This document shows, piece by piece, positions 1 through 11,440 of a DNA stretch of 64,000 nucleotides. Within the stretch, counting starts at the first letter, position 1. The number at the start of each line of letters is the position of its first letter. Below the pieces are notes generated by a model. It ran no database searches. It had not been told where the DNA came from and worked only from the letters and a program-made list of their open reading frames with translations. The position numbers were made by a program, and so were the translations under genes. Source of the stretch: Micractinium sp. NFX-FRZ. Its lineage: Eukaryota; Chlorophyta; Trebouxiophyceae; Chlorellales; Chlorellaceae. The stretch is from contig JAPTJF010000025.1 in the NCBI GenBank assembly GCA_029339195.1, positions 1-64,000 on the forward strand. Reading direction: 5' to 3'.

Positions 1-16
1 CCCCCCCCCCTGTGTC

Positions 17-73
<57 letters not shown>

Positions 74-3000
74 CGCCTCACCCTGGAAGCCGATGTCCAC
101 GCGCTGCACCATGTCTGCCAGCATGAGCCCAAACGCGCGCACCTCGTGCGCCTCGTACGGCACGGGGCCGCCCTTGTGGTAGGGGAAGGAGGCGCCTGCA
201 GCGATTCAGAGAGCAAGGTTAGGGCAGGTGGCAGAGGCGAAGCAGTGGCTGAGGGCATGGGGCCGCCCTTGCTGCGGCAGGGGAAGGACGCGCCTGTTCA
301 AAACCCACCGGCCCGTCCATCATGCTTGGCCATCGTTGCGTAGCGTGGGTGTGCCCCTCCTCACACCACGCCTCCCTCCTCACGCCGCCCACCCGCCCCC
401 AGCCCACCAGCACGCCTCACCATCATTGCGCAGCACGGCATGCCCCTGCGCACCATGCCCGACCCCAGCCCACCAGCACGCCTCACCATAGTCGCACAGC
501 GTGGCGTGCCCCTCCTCATCGGCCATCACGTTGTGGGCATACACATCCCCGTGGGCAATGCCCCTGCAGCAGGGGAGGGGGGCAGCAGGCGCAGAGAGGC
601 AGTGAGGAACGTGTGGTGCCTGTGCTCCAACGCCCCCGCCGCCCCCGTGGCACCAAGGTTGGTATGCCACGCTGACCCAAGCTGCAGCAATGAGGCTACG
701 ACCTGCCAGAAGCGCTAGACTGTAACTGAAGCCCTCCCCAGCAGTGCCTGTGCTCCAGCGCCCCGCCACCCCAACAGCAATACATGGGAGGCCACCTGGG
801 CCAACCTGCAGCAATCAGGCAAACCCACGCTGGCAGAAGCACTGCCTGAAGCTCACCGGTAGTGCATGTGCTCCAGCGCCCCCGCCACCCCGATTGCCAC
901 CCGCAGCACCCAGGCCAGGGGGAAGGTCTCGCCCGGCGCCCAGCGGCAGCGCAGCAGCGACTGCAGCGCAGGGGGGCGGGAGGAGCGCACGCAGAGTGGT
1001 GGGCATGCACCTGTGGCTTGCACCCTGCAGGATGCCAGCACATCTGAAGAGCAGAGGGCAGAGAAGCGCCTGGGCAGCGGGTCCGGCTGGGGCAAGGCAT
1101 CGCAGCAGCCACCGGGCCCGCATGCAGCCACACATTTTGTTCACGACGCGACCACCTGCAGCTTTGGATTCTCAGCGGTGGGGCCGCCCCTCTGCGCACT
1201 ACACCACCCCAGTCCCAGCCTAACGCAAGCGATGTCGCGACATGTGCATCTGGCACCCACCTGCAGGTTTGGCTTCTCAGCAATGGGCCGCCCCTCGGCA
1301 TACTCCATCACCAGCCCCAGCGGCTCCTGCAGCTGCGCCACCACCCGCACCAAGTGGCGCTCCGACACTGCACGGGAGAGGGATGGGGGGAGAGGGGGAC
1401 GGGAGGCACTTGTCGAACAAGGGAACGCTGGGATGCTAGGCTGGGTGCCAAGGCGTGGTGGCAAGGAGCTGGCCCTCGCACCCGCCAGGTGGCGCTCCGA
1501 CACTGCAATGCAGCACAAGGTGGGAACGGCAGCCGAGCAGGGAGGGTCGGGAACGAGGTCGACACAAACCATGCCAGGGGTCCAGCGCCGGCACACGCCC
1601 TGCGCTGGCCGCCGCTGTGCGCATCACCCACTCCAGCGCTGGCCACACTTTGCAAGCCCCACAGTCAAAGCAACGTCCCCCACAACCCAAAGCCCACACT
1701 TAACACCCAGCCGTTGTGCCCACCACTGAAGGAGATGGCCATCTCGTCTCGGCTGTGCCCATCGGGCGAGCGGGAGGCCACAAATATCTTGACCGCCACG
1801 CGCCGCCCCCGCCAGCAGCCCAGGAACACCTCGCCGCTGGCGCCGTCGCCTGCGGAGGCCGCAAGAGAGGGCAGCAGCAGCTCGTTTCGGAGGGGCACCC
1901 GCACGCAGGGCTGCAGCCGTTGGTGGCGTGCCGCACGCAAGCAGGAGTGCACTGTGCAGAGCAGGCAGAGCACAGGCGAGCACCCAGCTTCCTTACTTCA
2001 AGCCACGCTGCACCAAGGCACAACATGCGCGTGTTCCCAGCTTGATTCCTCAGCACCTACGCTAACCCCCAATATAGCACTGGTGATGACCCCACCCACC
2101 CACCCAGCTTGCGCCCCATGACTCCATGCGCTTGGCTCTCTCCCTTGGTGCTACATCAGCCCACACTCGCACTCGCACTATTAAAAAAACCCGCCCACCC
2201 ACCCAGCTTGCGCCCCATGGCCAGGTGTTTTACTGGTGATCACCCCACCCACCCACCCCGCCCACCCACCCAGCTTGCGCCCCATGGCCAGGTCTTTGAG
2301 CTCCACAGTGGGCGGCTTGCGGGGGGAGATGGCGCGGCAGGCGGGGTTGCTGGCCAGGCTGCAGGCGCACGCGGGGGAGGGAGAGAGTTAGGGGTGTTAG
2401 GGTTTGGGGAATCAACATCTTGTTGTTGGGGGTTGCTGGCCCAGGCTGCCGGCATGTGTGGGCGGTGCAGGGGAGGCGGCGGAGCTTGGGAGATGGGGAG
2501 GCACTGGGGCAGGTTGCCGTGCAGGCAGCAGCAGTCATGACCAGGACCAGCCCTCCGGCCCGCGGCCCGCGGCGCGCCCGGGCCGCCCCACACCCTCACC
2601 TCATCCACGCCAGGCGGGGCGCATCTTGCAGTGCGGCAGGGCCCCACCCCTGCCACCTCACAGCTCGCACCCTCACTACCCCTCGGCACCACAAACACTG
2701 TAGCCCCAGCTCTGGCCCTCACCTCATCCACGCCAGTTGGGCGCGTCCTTTGAGGCAGCTGATGCCTCCTCGACTTCCCAGCTGCTGCTCAACACAGCGC
2801 ACCCTGTTGCCCCAGCTCTCGTCCTCACCTCATCCACGCCAACCGGGGCGCGTCCTTCAGGGCAGCGGGCACCTCTGCAATCTCGCAGGAGGCCACGCGC
2901 AGCATCTCCAGGCGCGGCAGGCGGCCCAGCTCCGCCGGCAGCCCCTTCAGGCAGTTGAAGGAGGCCTGCAGAAGCGGGAGGGGGGAGGTGCACCAAGTAG

Positions 3001-5465
3001 GGGCCCATGGGTGGCAAGGGGATGCAAGTTGGGCGCGGGATGGGTGGTGGGTGAACTGCACTGGTGCGGTGCAGGTGGGAGGCGGCCCGTGGGGTTGGTG
3101 AATGATGGGGGGTGGGGGTGAGAAAGGGGAGGAAGGGCTAAGGAGCATGGGGCAAGGAGGCAAGGGGGCAAGCGGCATGTGGGCACAGGCCCCCTGGACC
3201 CATGCAGCGGCACAGCTGCCCCCTGGATTGGTACAACCTTGCCGGCTCAACAAGCAGTCAGGTCACCAGAACACAAGGCAGGAAAGAGCGAGGCAGCACT
3301 TGCCTGCAGCGTGACCAGCGATGTCATCTAGCCCATCAGTCAGAGAGGCAAGCAACGCAGCAGGACACAACAAGCGCCCACAAGAAGGAGACCAACTGCT
3401 TGCCTGCAGCTTGACCAGTGACGTCATCTGGCCCATCTCAGGGGGCAGGCTCTCAAGCAGGTTGTCTGCCGGTGGGGCGAAAAAGCAGGGGGGGAAAGGG
3501 AGGAGGGGTGGGAGGCAGGGCAGGGCGGCAGGGAGGAGCAGGGGTGACCACACACACCTCCGCTCCATCAATCCGACCCGCTTGTGAGCCAATCCCGGCC
3601 AGCGGCCCTCCTCACTACTTACACTCCACACCCTGACCTCCCCGACACAACCACCCCGCCTGGCCAGCACCCACCGGTGAGGTAGAGCTCGACCAGCGAG
3701 CGCAGCTGGCCCACGCCGGGGGGCAGCGCCACGAGGCGGTTGTTCTTCAGCCCGGCACGCAGCAGCGCGGTGCAGCCGCCAATGGTGGGGGGCAGCTCCT
3801 CCAGCCGGTTGGCCATGGCGTTCAGGTACCTGCAGGGGGGAAGGGAGGAGAGGGGAAGAGGGTGTTGCAATCGGATGCCTGAAGGAGCAAAGGCAGGTGT
3901 TCACGACAGCAGGCCTGGGCATGAGGTTGACACCCTCGCCAGAAACCCTGACAGCGTGGGCCAATGGAGGTTCACCAGGGCAACCACAAGATGTGCCGCC
4001 GCCAGGGGGCTGTGGGGCAGCAGGCACAGCAGGCACATCACACAGCACAGGGCTGGGGCCAGCCAGCGTGCACCCACTTGAGGGATGTGAGGGCGCCCAG
4101 GGAGTCGGGCAGGCGGGTGAGGCTGTTGCTGGACACGTCCAGATCCTCCAGTGCCTGGCAGGGGGCGGGGAGGGGGCAGACCAGGCAGGTGGTGGGCAGT
4201 GAGTGCGGCGGGTGAAGGCGGCTGCTGGTTGTGGTTGGAGGGGAGGACACAGAGTCGACACGCACCGGTCATGAGGGATGTGGGGTGAGGGCAATGCAAG
4301 AACGGAGAGACAGTGGGTGGGTTCTCGTGCACACCACGCTGGCTGGCAGGCAGGCGCCCCTCGGCATCACGCACGGCAGCGCCAGCACCGCCCTGCCGCG
4401 CCAGCAGCAGCCCGTGCATGCCGTGGCGTGAGCTCGATGCACTGCATCGCCAGGCTGCGGCAACACGCCCAGGCATGCGTTTCCTGTACATGGCATCGCC
4501 ACAAGATCGACGTCCCTAACCCCAATAGTTCCGTGTTGCAGCACCCCCTACCACTACAGCCCTCTATTCCAATGGCTGGACAAGCACACCTGCAGCTTGC
4601 CAATCTGCTCAGGCAGCGATGTGAGCACGTTGCCAGACAGATTGAGCCTGCAGGGCAGACAGGGGGGATGTGGGGCAGGCAGCCATGGCACGGGCAGGCA
4701 GGCGTCAGGTGTGCATGTGGGGAGGCGGGCGTGCAAGCACGGGTCGGGCTGGTTGGGTGCCCTTAAAATATCAGATCGGGCAGCGCCAAGTGTTGTGTGC
4801 TCGCATGGTTTCAAGCCACCCGAAATCAAATGCGATGCTTCGCCACCGTGCAAGCAGTGCAGCGGATGCCCTGCCCCGCCATGAGAGGGCGTACACAGCA
4901 CCCCCGGCCCGCCAACTGCCACCCAACCGCCGCCGTCGACCGGCTGCCCGCCCCGCACCACCCACCGTGTGAGAGCCGTCAGGCGGCTGATGGCGGCGGG
5001 CACTTCTGTGATGGCGTTGCCTCGCAGGTCTAACTCCTTCAGCTGGCGCATGGCACAGATGGCAGCTGGGAAGGCAGCTAGCTCGGCACCTTGGCTGGTG
5101 ACGCATATGCTTTGCACCGATGAGCCCAGCAGACCGCCCAGCAGCGGCACGCGGCAGCGCTGCAGCTGGGCCAGCGAGGTGATTGCTGTTGGCTCATCCT
5201 CCTCGTCTGCAGCTTCCTGGCCGGGCTTCGCTGCATCATCCTCCGCTGCGTCCGCCTGCTGCCGCCGCCGCCGCTGGCGGCGCACAAGCAGGAGGACAGC
5301 GAGGCCGGCGGTGCCGGCTGCCGCCGCTGCCACCGCCGTGGCCGCCTTTCTGTTGTCGCGCAGGGCATTCTCCAGCCGCGACTCCTGCTCGGCAAGGGTG
5401 CCGCCCAGCGCTTGCAGCGACGCGTGGACGTCCGCCAGCGGCGCCACAACAGAGGCGCCTTCCAT
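1..5465 (-). CDS. LRR protein kinase with N-terminal membrane segment (3' end outside window)
   Basis: Twelve exons are visible: 5465-4966, 4647-4590, 4154-4078, 3829-3675, 3465-3404, 2965-2829, 2358-2270, 1849-1727, 1367-1261, 960-857, 563-487 and 195-82, at least 534 codons, all phases consistent. The protein starts with a helical stretch, an Ala-rich membrane segment near residues 41-62 and an RRQRRRRQQ stop-transfer. Leucine-rich repeats follow (LKELDLRGNAITEVPAAI, LNLSGNVLTSLPEQIGKLQ). The kinase domain begins near residue 360: glycine loop GDGASGEV, VAVK lysine at about 380, catalytic loop HGDVYAHN (475-482) and DYG (495-497) in place of DFG. The usual HRDLK lysine is absent, but HGDxYAHN/DxGA loops are, as I recall, a known subtype in bacterial and plant LRR kinases, so activity is not excluded. 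The intron after exon 5 has a GC donor. Expected role is a membrane signalling kinase with a cytosolic kinase domain; the ligand is unknown. Confidence 0.85.
18..72. repeat. 55-bp C homopolymer in kinase intron
   Basis: An uninterrupted run of 55 C on the plus strand is a G-run in the transcript. It begins about ten bases inside the intron that follows the exon ending at 82. It may be a genuine G-quadruplex-forming tract or a sequencing/assembly artefact. Confidence 0.9.
329..518 (-). repeat. Three degenerate copies of kinase exon 11 3' edge
   Basis: The end of the catalytic-loop exon with its GT donor (true copy about 484-518) recurs at about 420-453 and 329-361, sharing the core CACxATxxTxGCxxAGCxxGG. 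The copies lie wholly in the intron. Confidence 0.8.
616..895 (-). repeat. Tandem ~125-bp unit containing kinase exon 10 3' edge
   Basis: The block TGTGCTCCAxCGCCCC recurs at about 616, 743 and 866, and the intervening sequence around GCTGCAGCAAT also recurs. The repeat unit is therefore exon end plus splice donor plus intron. Only the 866 copy is used as exon in the model. Confidence 0.85.
1149..1320 (-). repeat. Duplicated kinase exon 9 3' edge
   Basis: The true exon end at 1254-1320 has a diverged copy at 1149-1215, including the donor and the GGGCCGCCCCT block; period about 105 bp. Confidence 0.8.
1345..1511 (-). repeat. Duplicated kinase exon 9 5' edge
   Basis: The 19-bp block GTGGCGCTCCGACACTGCA, covering the acceptor and exon start, is present at about 1354 (used) and 1491 (intronic copy). 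Confidence 0.85.
2096..2300 (-). repeat. Three copies of kinase exon 7 3' edge
   Basis: CACCCAGCTTGCGCCCCATG recurs at about 2102, 2201 and 2267. The last is the true exon end (MGRKLG plus donor); the others are intronic. Confidence 0.85.
2597..2890 (-). repeat. Three copies of kinase exon 6 3' edge
   Basis: CCTCACCTCATCCACGCCA followed by a GC-rich GGCGCxTC block recurs at about 2597, 2716 and 2823. Only the last is joined to the LRR-coding exon; each copy keeps a GTGAGG donor. Confidence 0.85.
3298..3440 (-). repeat. Duplicated kinase exon 5 3' edge with GC donor
   Basis: The exon end at 3404-3440 has a copy at about 3302-3340, offset 102 bp. The true site reads CTGCAG/GCAAGC and the copy CTGCAG/GCAAGT, so both carry GC rather than GT. 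The copy contains an in-frame stop. Confidence 0.85.
3398..3409 (-). other. GC 5' splice site (CTGCAG/GCAAGC)
   Basis: The phase-0 join SLVKLQ to ASFNCLKGLP restores the LRR period only if the intron begins at GC. No GT donor in the correct phase was found nearby. Confidence 0.8.
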
Positions 5466-6059
5466 GGTTACCAGAGCCTCTCAAAGCGATGCAGGTTGAA
5501 TGCAAGCGGCAGGGGTGCAGGCTAGGGGCCGTCCAGTGCCATTTACTGGGCGAGAAACACCAGGCGCCAGCACGGCAGCAGGAAAATTGCAAAACCCGCG
5601 GCAAACAGCCTGGTTTGATTGCCTTTCATCATGCACATATTTGCGTGGTCCGTTTCTGGGGTCGGCCGCTGGGTGGGAGGTTTAGCACCGTCCCAAGGCG
5701 CACCTGGTGCAACCCGCCGTTGGGCACTGCCAACCACCGCCCCTGCCGGCGCCCTGGTTCACCCTCCTCAGATCTCCGACTTGATCAGGTTGTGTAACAT
5801 CGACAGTGGTAAAGCTTCCTGACACATCTGGCATACTCAGCACGCCACAGCTGTGCAGTTGAAAAAAGCGGGTGGTGCAGAACACCCACTGGACAGGAGG
5901 CAGGTCGGCTTAACAAACAGCACTAGCAGGCGGGGGACATCATGCAGCGATGGCAAGCTTGTTAGACTGCACCCGCATTGTATCCCCACTGGCCGCTGTG
6001 CAGCACCCGTGGTTGCATCACTCCCGCGTGCTGCTGCATTCACGGCACGCATTGCCCGA
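5466..6059. other. Intergenic: kinase promoter and 3' flank of ShKT gene
   Basis: No credible coding exon was seen. GC content drops compared with the genes. It must hold the kinase 5' region and the ShKT gene 3' UTR. Confidence 0.6.
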
Positions 6060-8072
6060 TCAAGGCATGGGCGGCGGGACGGTCCCAGTGCCGGCAGCGG
6101 CATCGGCCTGGGCGGCGGCCTGGGCAGCGGCCTGGGCGCCGGGCGGCAGGGCGGCGCCTGAGCAGCGAGCGCAGGTCTTCAGGCAGTAGGGTCCAGCCGC
6201 CACCTCGGTGGTGTTGCAGACGGCCAGGGCGCAGGAGAAGCCGTCATAGGGAGGCTTGTCGACGCAGGCACCTGCGCGGGGGTGGAAATGGCGGGTGAAG
6301 GAGAGGCGGCAGCTTGGTGGATGATTGGAGAACACATGCAGGGGGTCGATGGGTGGGAGGGAGGGCCGGCGGGTGGGCTGCATGGGAAGCATGCGGGCTG
6401 ATGGTGGGCAGCGTGGAGGGCCGGGGGGAGGTGGCCTTGAAGTTGTAGGCGGAGAGCGGCGAGGGTTAGGTGGACAGCGGCAAGGAGCGGTCAACTGCAG
6501 CCGTGGGGAAGGAGGAGGCAGGGAGCACGACGGGCAGGCGGGCTAACAAGAAGGCTCAGGCATACAACGCCGGCATTCAACCGCTGCCGGCAAAACCATC
6601 CTGCCCACTGCTGGCTGCAGGACCCACTGGCGCAGGAGGTTGAGTTGAGGTTGCGGGGCCAAGGCCCCCTGCAGACGACCACAGGCACCACTCACCGCCG
6701 CAGCGGCCACATGAGGCCAGGCAGTAGGCGCCGAGAAAGATGAAGTCGGAGTCTGCAGAAATTGATGGTTGAAAAAGTGACTAACGTCAATATGAAAAGG
6801 AGGACCTCCAGCAGGGCTGGAAGCAGCAGAGGTAGATGAAGTCGGAGTCTGCAGGGAGGGAGGGAGGCAGGGGAAGGGAGGGCGGTGGAAAGTCGCAGGG
6901 TCAGGGAGGGGCTTCGCGGAGGATCGGGCAGGGCCCGCTCACCGCGCTGTGCCGAAAGTGCCCCGCCGCCACGCGCCGCCCCGCCCCGCCCCGCCCCATC
7001 TTCACGCAATCCCTCAAAGTGGAAGCTTTGCCGCGCCCCACCCCACTCACCGCACTTGCCGAACTTGGCCTGCTGGGCGCAGTCGTAGAAGGTGCCACCA
7101 TCCACAGGGGCGGGAGCGATGTCGGTGCAATCAATGGAGCGCTCTGCAGGGAGAGAAACGGAAGTTAGGCAGCGGGGCAGTTGAGCGTGCCCGCCAGAGG
7201 GAGGCGGGAGGAGGGCTCGGAAGTGTGCGGCAGGGGCGGGCAGGTGGGCAGACAGGCCGGCGGGCACTCAGATGGGCAGGCAGGTGGGAAGGCAGGCAGG
7301 CAAGCAAGGGGGCGGTCGGGCCAGGACTTGGCCCATGCACTGCCAGCCTGGCCCACCACCGCCGCCACTAGGTGTCGGCCACCGCCTGCACCCGCTGTTA
7401 TCCCGATCTTTCTGCATTTTCTATTTGTAACAGAAGAGGCGTGGCGGCGGGCTGCCATCCCAGCACCAAACCCAACATCCAGCGACCTTGCGCTCACCTT
7501 CGGTGGTGAGCGTCTTGCAGGCGGCTGATTCGGCGGGGCCGCGCACGCAGGCATCCACCTTTTGCCCCACTTGGCTCACGCCTGCCACCTGGGCCCCTGG
7601 CCCTGTGGCAGACTGCTCGGTGCGGGCCACGCCAGGCCCTGCCACAGCTGAGGCGGAGGCAGACCGGCCGCCGGTGGCCTGGGAGACGGCAGAGGAGGGT
7701 GCTTGGTTCAGGTGGCGGCCTGCGCACGGGGGAGGGGCGGCGGCAGGTCGAGGATTCACAGTTGGGTGCGGCGGCGGCTGGGGCGGCAGCACAACAGACG
7801 GGGGGCGGGCGGCGGCAGTGTCTTGCACCCCCAAACCCCCGGTGTTTGCCCCCGGGGCGCTTACCCGCCCGCAGCTTGGCTAGGCTATCGCGAAGCAGCT
7901 GCTCCGTGCGTGCGTCCGTGCTGCAAGGCGAAGGAGGGGAGCAGGCAGGGTGAGCGAGCCAGCAGGCGCAGGGACACCGACGGCCTTGGCACCTTTTCCC
8001 GACTCACTTTGGACGCGCAGAGGCTGCTACCAGAACAACGCAGAGGGCGAGCAGGCAGGGAAAGGCCCGCAT
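6060..8072 (-). CDS. Secreted protein with two ShKT-like cysteine domains
   Basis: Six exons: 8072-8008, 7920-7865, 7719-7498, 7143-7051, 6752-6696 and 6271-6060, 234 aa. The N-terminus MRAFPCLLALCVVLVAASA is a clear signal peptide. A Ser/Ala/Gly-rich linker follows. The first six-cysteine module is split over exons 4-5 (CTDIAPAP, YDCAQQAKFGKC, AYCLASCGRC). The second is in exon 6 (CVDKPPYDGFSC, ending CLKTCARC). The spacing fits ShKT domains, which in algae are usually extracellular disulfide-bonded modules rather than toxins. An Ala/Gln-rich tail follows. The protein probably acts at the cell surface or in a secretory compartment. Exon 5 has a partial intronic copy of its 5' edge. The exact function is not recognisable. 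Confidence 0.8.
6740..6854 (-). repeat. Duplicated ShKT exon 5 5' edge
   Basis: GATGAAGTCGGAGTCTGCAG occurs at about 6739-6758 (acceptor plus exon start used in the model) and again at 6835-6854, 95 bp upstream in the intron. The second copy soon meets a stop in that frame. Confidence 0.9.
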
Positions 8073-8817
8073 GGCTGCCGAAGTGTCGATCGGGCTTGTG
8101 ACGAGTGTCGGGGAGCCAGAGCAGGAGGGGATGCTCAGGCAGAGTGATATCGGAGACCGCGTGAGGAGCGAGCTAAGGGAAGCCTTCGCCAGGAAGGTTC
8201 ATTCCTCCTGCATCTCACCACCTGCCCGCTGGCTCTTGGACGCTGCGAGGGGATTACCGCGTTGCGACCTAGCCCGCCGTCCTGGAACCATCACGGCGTA
8301 ACACGGCCCAGAGCCCCAGGTGGGGGGAACTTTGAAAGCGGCCGCTGCAAGGAAGGAGTTGCGCCGCTGGCCCCGCCGTCGAGCAACGTGCATCGCATCC
8401 GGATGCATGCCTGTTTGCGCTCATCCATCATGGCCCACCAACCTGCACTTGACACCTGTAAGCTGTCATAACCTGGAGAGTGGCAGCTGTAGCCGCCGGC
8501 AACAGGCGGGAGTGAAGACGTCCTGCACTCGCACCGGCACCCGTGCCGGCACCGCCTCTTCCTCACCAGCTAGGCATCTGCGCCAACTCACCCAACCTGC
8601 TGTCCATTGTTGATGGAGACTTCAATGTAAGCTCAAAATGCTATGACAATAAGATGGCGCCATGCCACTTGTGCCAGCGGCAGGGGACCGCCGGCGGCGG
8701 TGATGCCAGCTGGCAAACCCTCGTTCCCTTCTGCTTGGCTCGCTGCCTGCACACCTCATCTTGCACATCTCTACTCCAACCTCCCACCGAGCCTAGCCCT
8801 CTAGAAGGCGCGGCCTC
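8073..8817. other. Divergent promoter region, ShKT gene / cupin gene
   Basis: About 745 bp between two head-to-head genes. Open frames here have no recognisable domain or splice continuity. No regulatory motif could be assigned. Confidence 0.6.
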
Positions 8818-9959
8818 ATGGCTTCCTACAGATATTGCAGGTATGTGAGGGTTTTGACTGGTCTGTAAGAAGCAGAACGCGCACCCAAAACGGGTTCTCT
8901 TATTCATGCAGGCAGAAACAGCCTGCGCTCTCCCCTTCGCACCTGCAGGGTCCCACCCTCCTGCAACAGCGCCGGCTTCGTAGCTAACAGGCTAGCCGGC
9001 GCACCGCTACACTCCCAAGGTGTGGTGAAACAGCGGAGGCTCGCTGGGGACCACTGCAGTACCCTGGCAGTGAACGGGCGGCAGGCGCGGCGGCGGCGGC
9101 GGGCACCCGCCTGCAGGGCCAGGCAGAGCTGCGTTTGGCGCCCCTGTCCCGATCTGATGTCTGAGTTGCGGTTGTGAGGAGCATCGGCGGCCATCAGCAT
9201 CAGTGTCCATTGTTGGGTCCGCAATCTAGCACTCGTAACCAGCTGACCCGTCCCTCCCTGCGTTGCTCGCAGGCGGCCGCACGGTGGTGCCGCTGCTGCA
9301 CCCGCAGCAGCACGGCCTCCCCTTCCTCCTCACGCTCGAGCTGCACGCCGCACCCCCGGCAGCGGCTGCCATCGCGCCGCCACCGGCAGCGGCCCTCGAC
9401 AGGGGGCTGTATGCACTCCACTATGTGCTGGCAGGCAGCGGCCAGCTGGTGCGGGCGGCAGGCGGGGCGGAAGAGCTCCAAGCAGGGGATGCTGTGCTCA
9501 TGCACAGCGGCGCCGCAGCCTGCCGCGCCACTGCTGCCGCAAATGGCGGCAGCAGCAGCGGGTGGGGCGCCGTAGGCAGTGGCGGGGACGCCGGTGCCGG
9601 CCTGCCAGCAGATGCACCCTGGCAGCTGGCGGAGCTCGTTGCCTACATGCCCCGCCAGTTGTTTGAGCAGCAGGCACAGCAGGCACAGCAGGGGCAGCGG
9701 CAGGCGGCAGAGCATCAGGCACGGGAGCAGCTGCTGCGCGCCGGCAGCCTGCAGCCGCTGCTGCTGCCTGGCATCAGTGGCGGCGGGGACGGCGGCGGCA
9801 GCAGCAGCGGCAGCAGCGAGGCGAGAAGCTTGCCGGCAGAGTTTCTGGATGCGCTGCTGGCGGGGGCGCGCGACACCGCACGCCACGCGATGGCGCAGCA
9901 GGAGCAAGGGCCGGAGCCAGGGCTGGGCGCCGGGCTCAGCGCCAACCCCAGCAGCGCCC

Positions 9960-9992
<33 letters not shown>

Positions 9993-11378
9993 CGCCCACT
10001 GGCGGTCTTACCTTGTCGGACGTGCTGCCGCCAGTGCTGCGCGCGGCGGCCACCAGCCTGGCGGCCTGGTGGAGTGCCCAGCAGCAGCGCACCTGCCCCG
10101 TCACCAAACGGACGCTGGCAGAGCTGACTGCCTTCCGGCTGCCCAACCAGACCAACCGCTTGGCCCTGCAGTTCGACCCGTACTCGCGCCCTCAGGTGGG
10201 GCAAGGGGCGGGGGCGCAGCGGTTGGGCAGTGGGTGGTAGTGGGGGAGGGGTGGAGGTTGGGAGTTAGTTGGAGGTCCGTGCTGAGTATGTGGGTGGGGA
10301 TGTAGGAGGCAGGAGATGAGAGGTGCGGCAGGTAGAGAGAGGTGTGGCGCTCCGAAGTGTGGCAGGTAGTAGTTGTGCGGCCACTCACGTCCAACACCCC
10401 ATCGGCCTGCCCCTGTCGAGCGCACCCCTCCCCTCCCCCACTGCCCCCCTCCCCTCCCCCGCCCCCCTGCTGCCGCCAGGTGCCCTTCATCTCGGGCATC
10501 GAAGTGTTTGAGCGCGGGCACCGCACCACTCCGCACGTGCACCCACAGGCACACGAGGTGTTCTTCATCCTGGCGGGCCAGGGGGAGGGCTTCTGCGGGG
10601 AGCAGCGCTTCCCAGGTGCGCACACAGAGCGTCGGGACGGGCATTGAACAGGGTGTCGCCTGCCTTTGGGGCAGGGGGAGGCCGTATGCGGGGAGGAGCA
10701 GCAGGCGCAGGGGGGGCGTGATGCTGAGGTCTCTCAGGGCTTGATTGTGCGTGTTGTGGGTGCTGGGGCATGGGGAGAGGTTGCATACCGATGGCCGCGA
10801 TGAGATGCATAGGCGGGGCATGGCCGGGCACCCCGTCAGCACACACCTGCCCGCTCGCTCTGCCGCCATATGCACTCATCCTTGGTCACCACCCTGTTCC
10901 ACTTCATTCAGCCTCCCTCCTCCTGCCTCCTGCCTTGACTTCCTTCATTTTTCTTTCCTTCCCCCTCCTACCCCGTGCAGTGGCGGCCGGCGACGTGGTG
11001 GTCTTCCGCCCAGGGGCGCTCCACGGCATTGACAACAGCGACGCCTCCCGCATGTACTGCCTGGAGGTGAGCTGGCGGCCTGCATGTACTGCCTGCGGGG
11101 TGGCGGACAACTGCAAACACTGCGCCCTTTCTTTTCGCCTCCCCTCCATCCCTCCCCTGCAACTGCTTTGCAGCGACCGACTCCCCTCCCGCCCTGCCCG
11201 TGCCCTGCTCCCCCCCGCTTGGAAAGCTGACCGCACCTGCCTCCTCCCCCCTCCCGTCGCCCCCCTGCAGCTCATGCTCCCAAACGAAGCTTTTGCTGAA
11301 TACGTGAGGACGGGGGAGGACACTGGGAGGCTGTCCAACACAGACATGTGTGTGCTGGCCGCCATTGGCTGCCGGTAG
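8818..11378 (+). CDS. Cupin-domain protein, probable bicupin
   Basis: Well-supported exons are 9273-10195, 10480-10615, 10981-11066 and 11271-11378. The first two, 8818-8840 and 8916-9019, are inferred because they give the right phase and a Ser/Arg-rich, possibly transit-peptide N-terminus; the model is 459 aa. The C-terminal cupin has a full metal-binding motif: a Gly at about 363, then HVH (369-371), His375 and Glu376, followed in the next exon by FRPGALHGIDN as motif 2. The N-terminal half has a cupin-like strand pattern (LYALHYVLAGSGQL, ELQAGDAVLMHSG) without the histidines, so one degenerate and one intact barrel are likely. A low-complexity Ser/Gln stretch separates them. The substrate cannot be read from the sequence; metal binding in the second barrel is expected. 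Confidence 0.75.
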
Positions 11379-11440
11379 CGGCGTTTGTAGCGGCCATCGG
11401 CTGCCGGTAGCAGTGTGCTGGCCGCCATCGGCTGCCGGTA
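11351..11440 (+). repeat. Tandem copies of the cupin gene's last codons and stop
   Basis: GCTGGCCGCCATTGGCTGCCGGTAG ends the CDS at 11378. It recurs, partly at 11390-11410 and more fully at 11413-11440, each copy ending in TAG; period about 31 bp. A further diverged copy lies near 11518. Confidence 0.9.

Noticed and set aside
6060..8072. ShKT domains as a sign of a toxin gene
   Set aside because: The module is widespread as an extracellular disulfide domain; two copies in an algal secreted protein give no evidence of toxicity.
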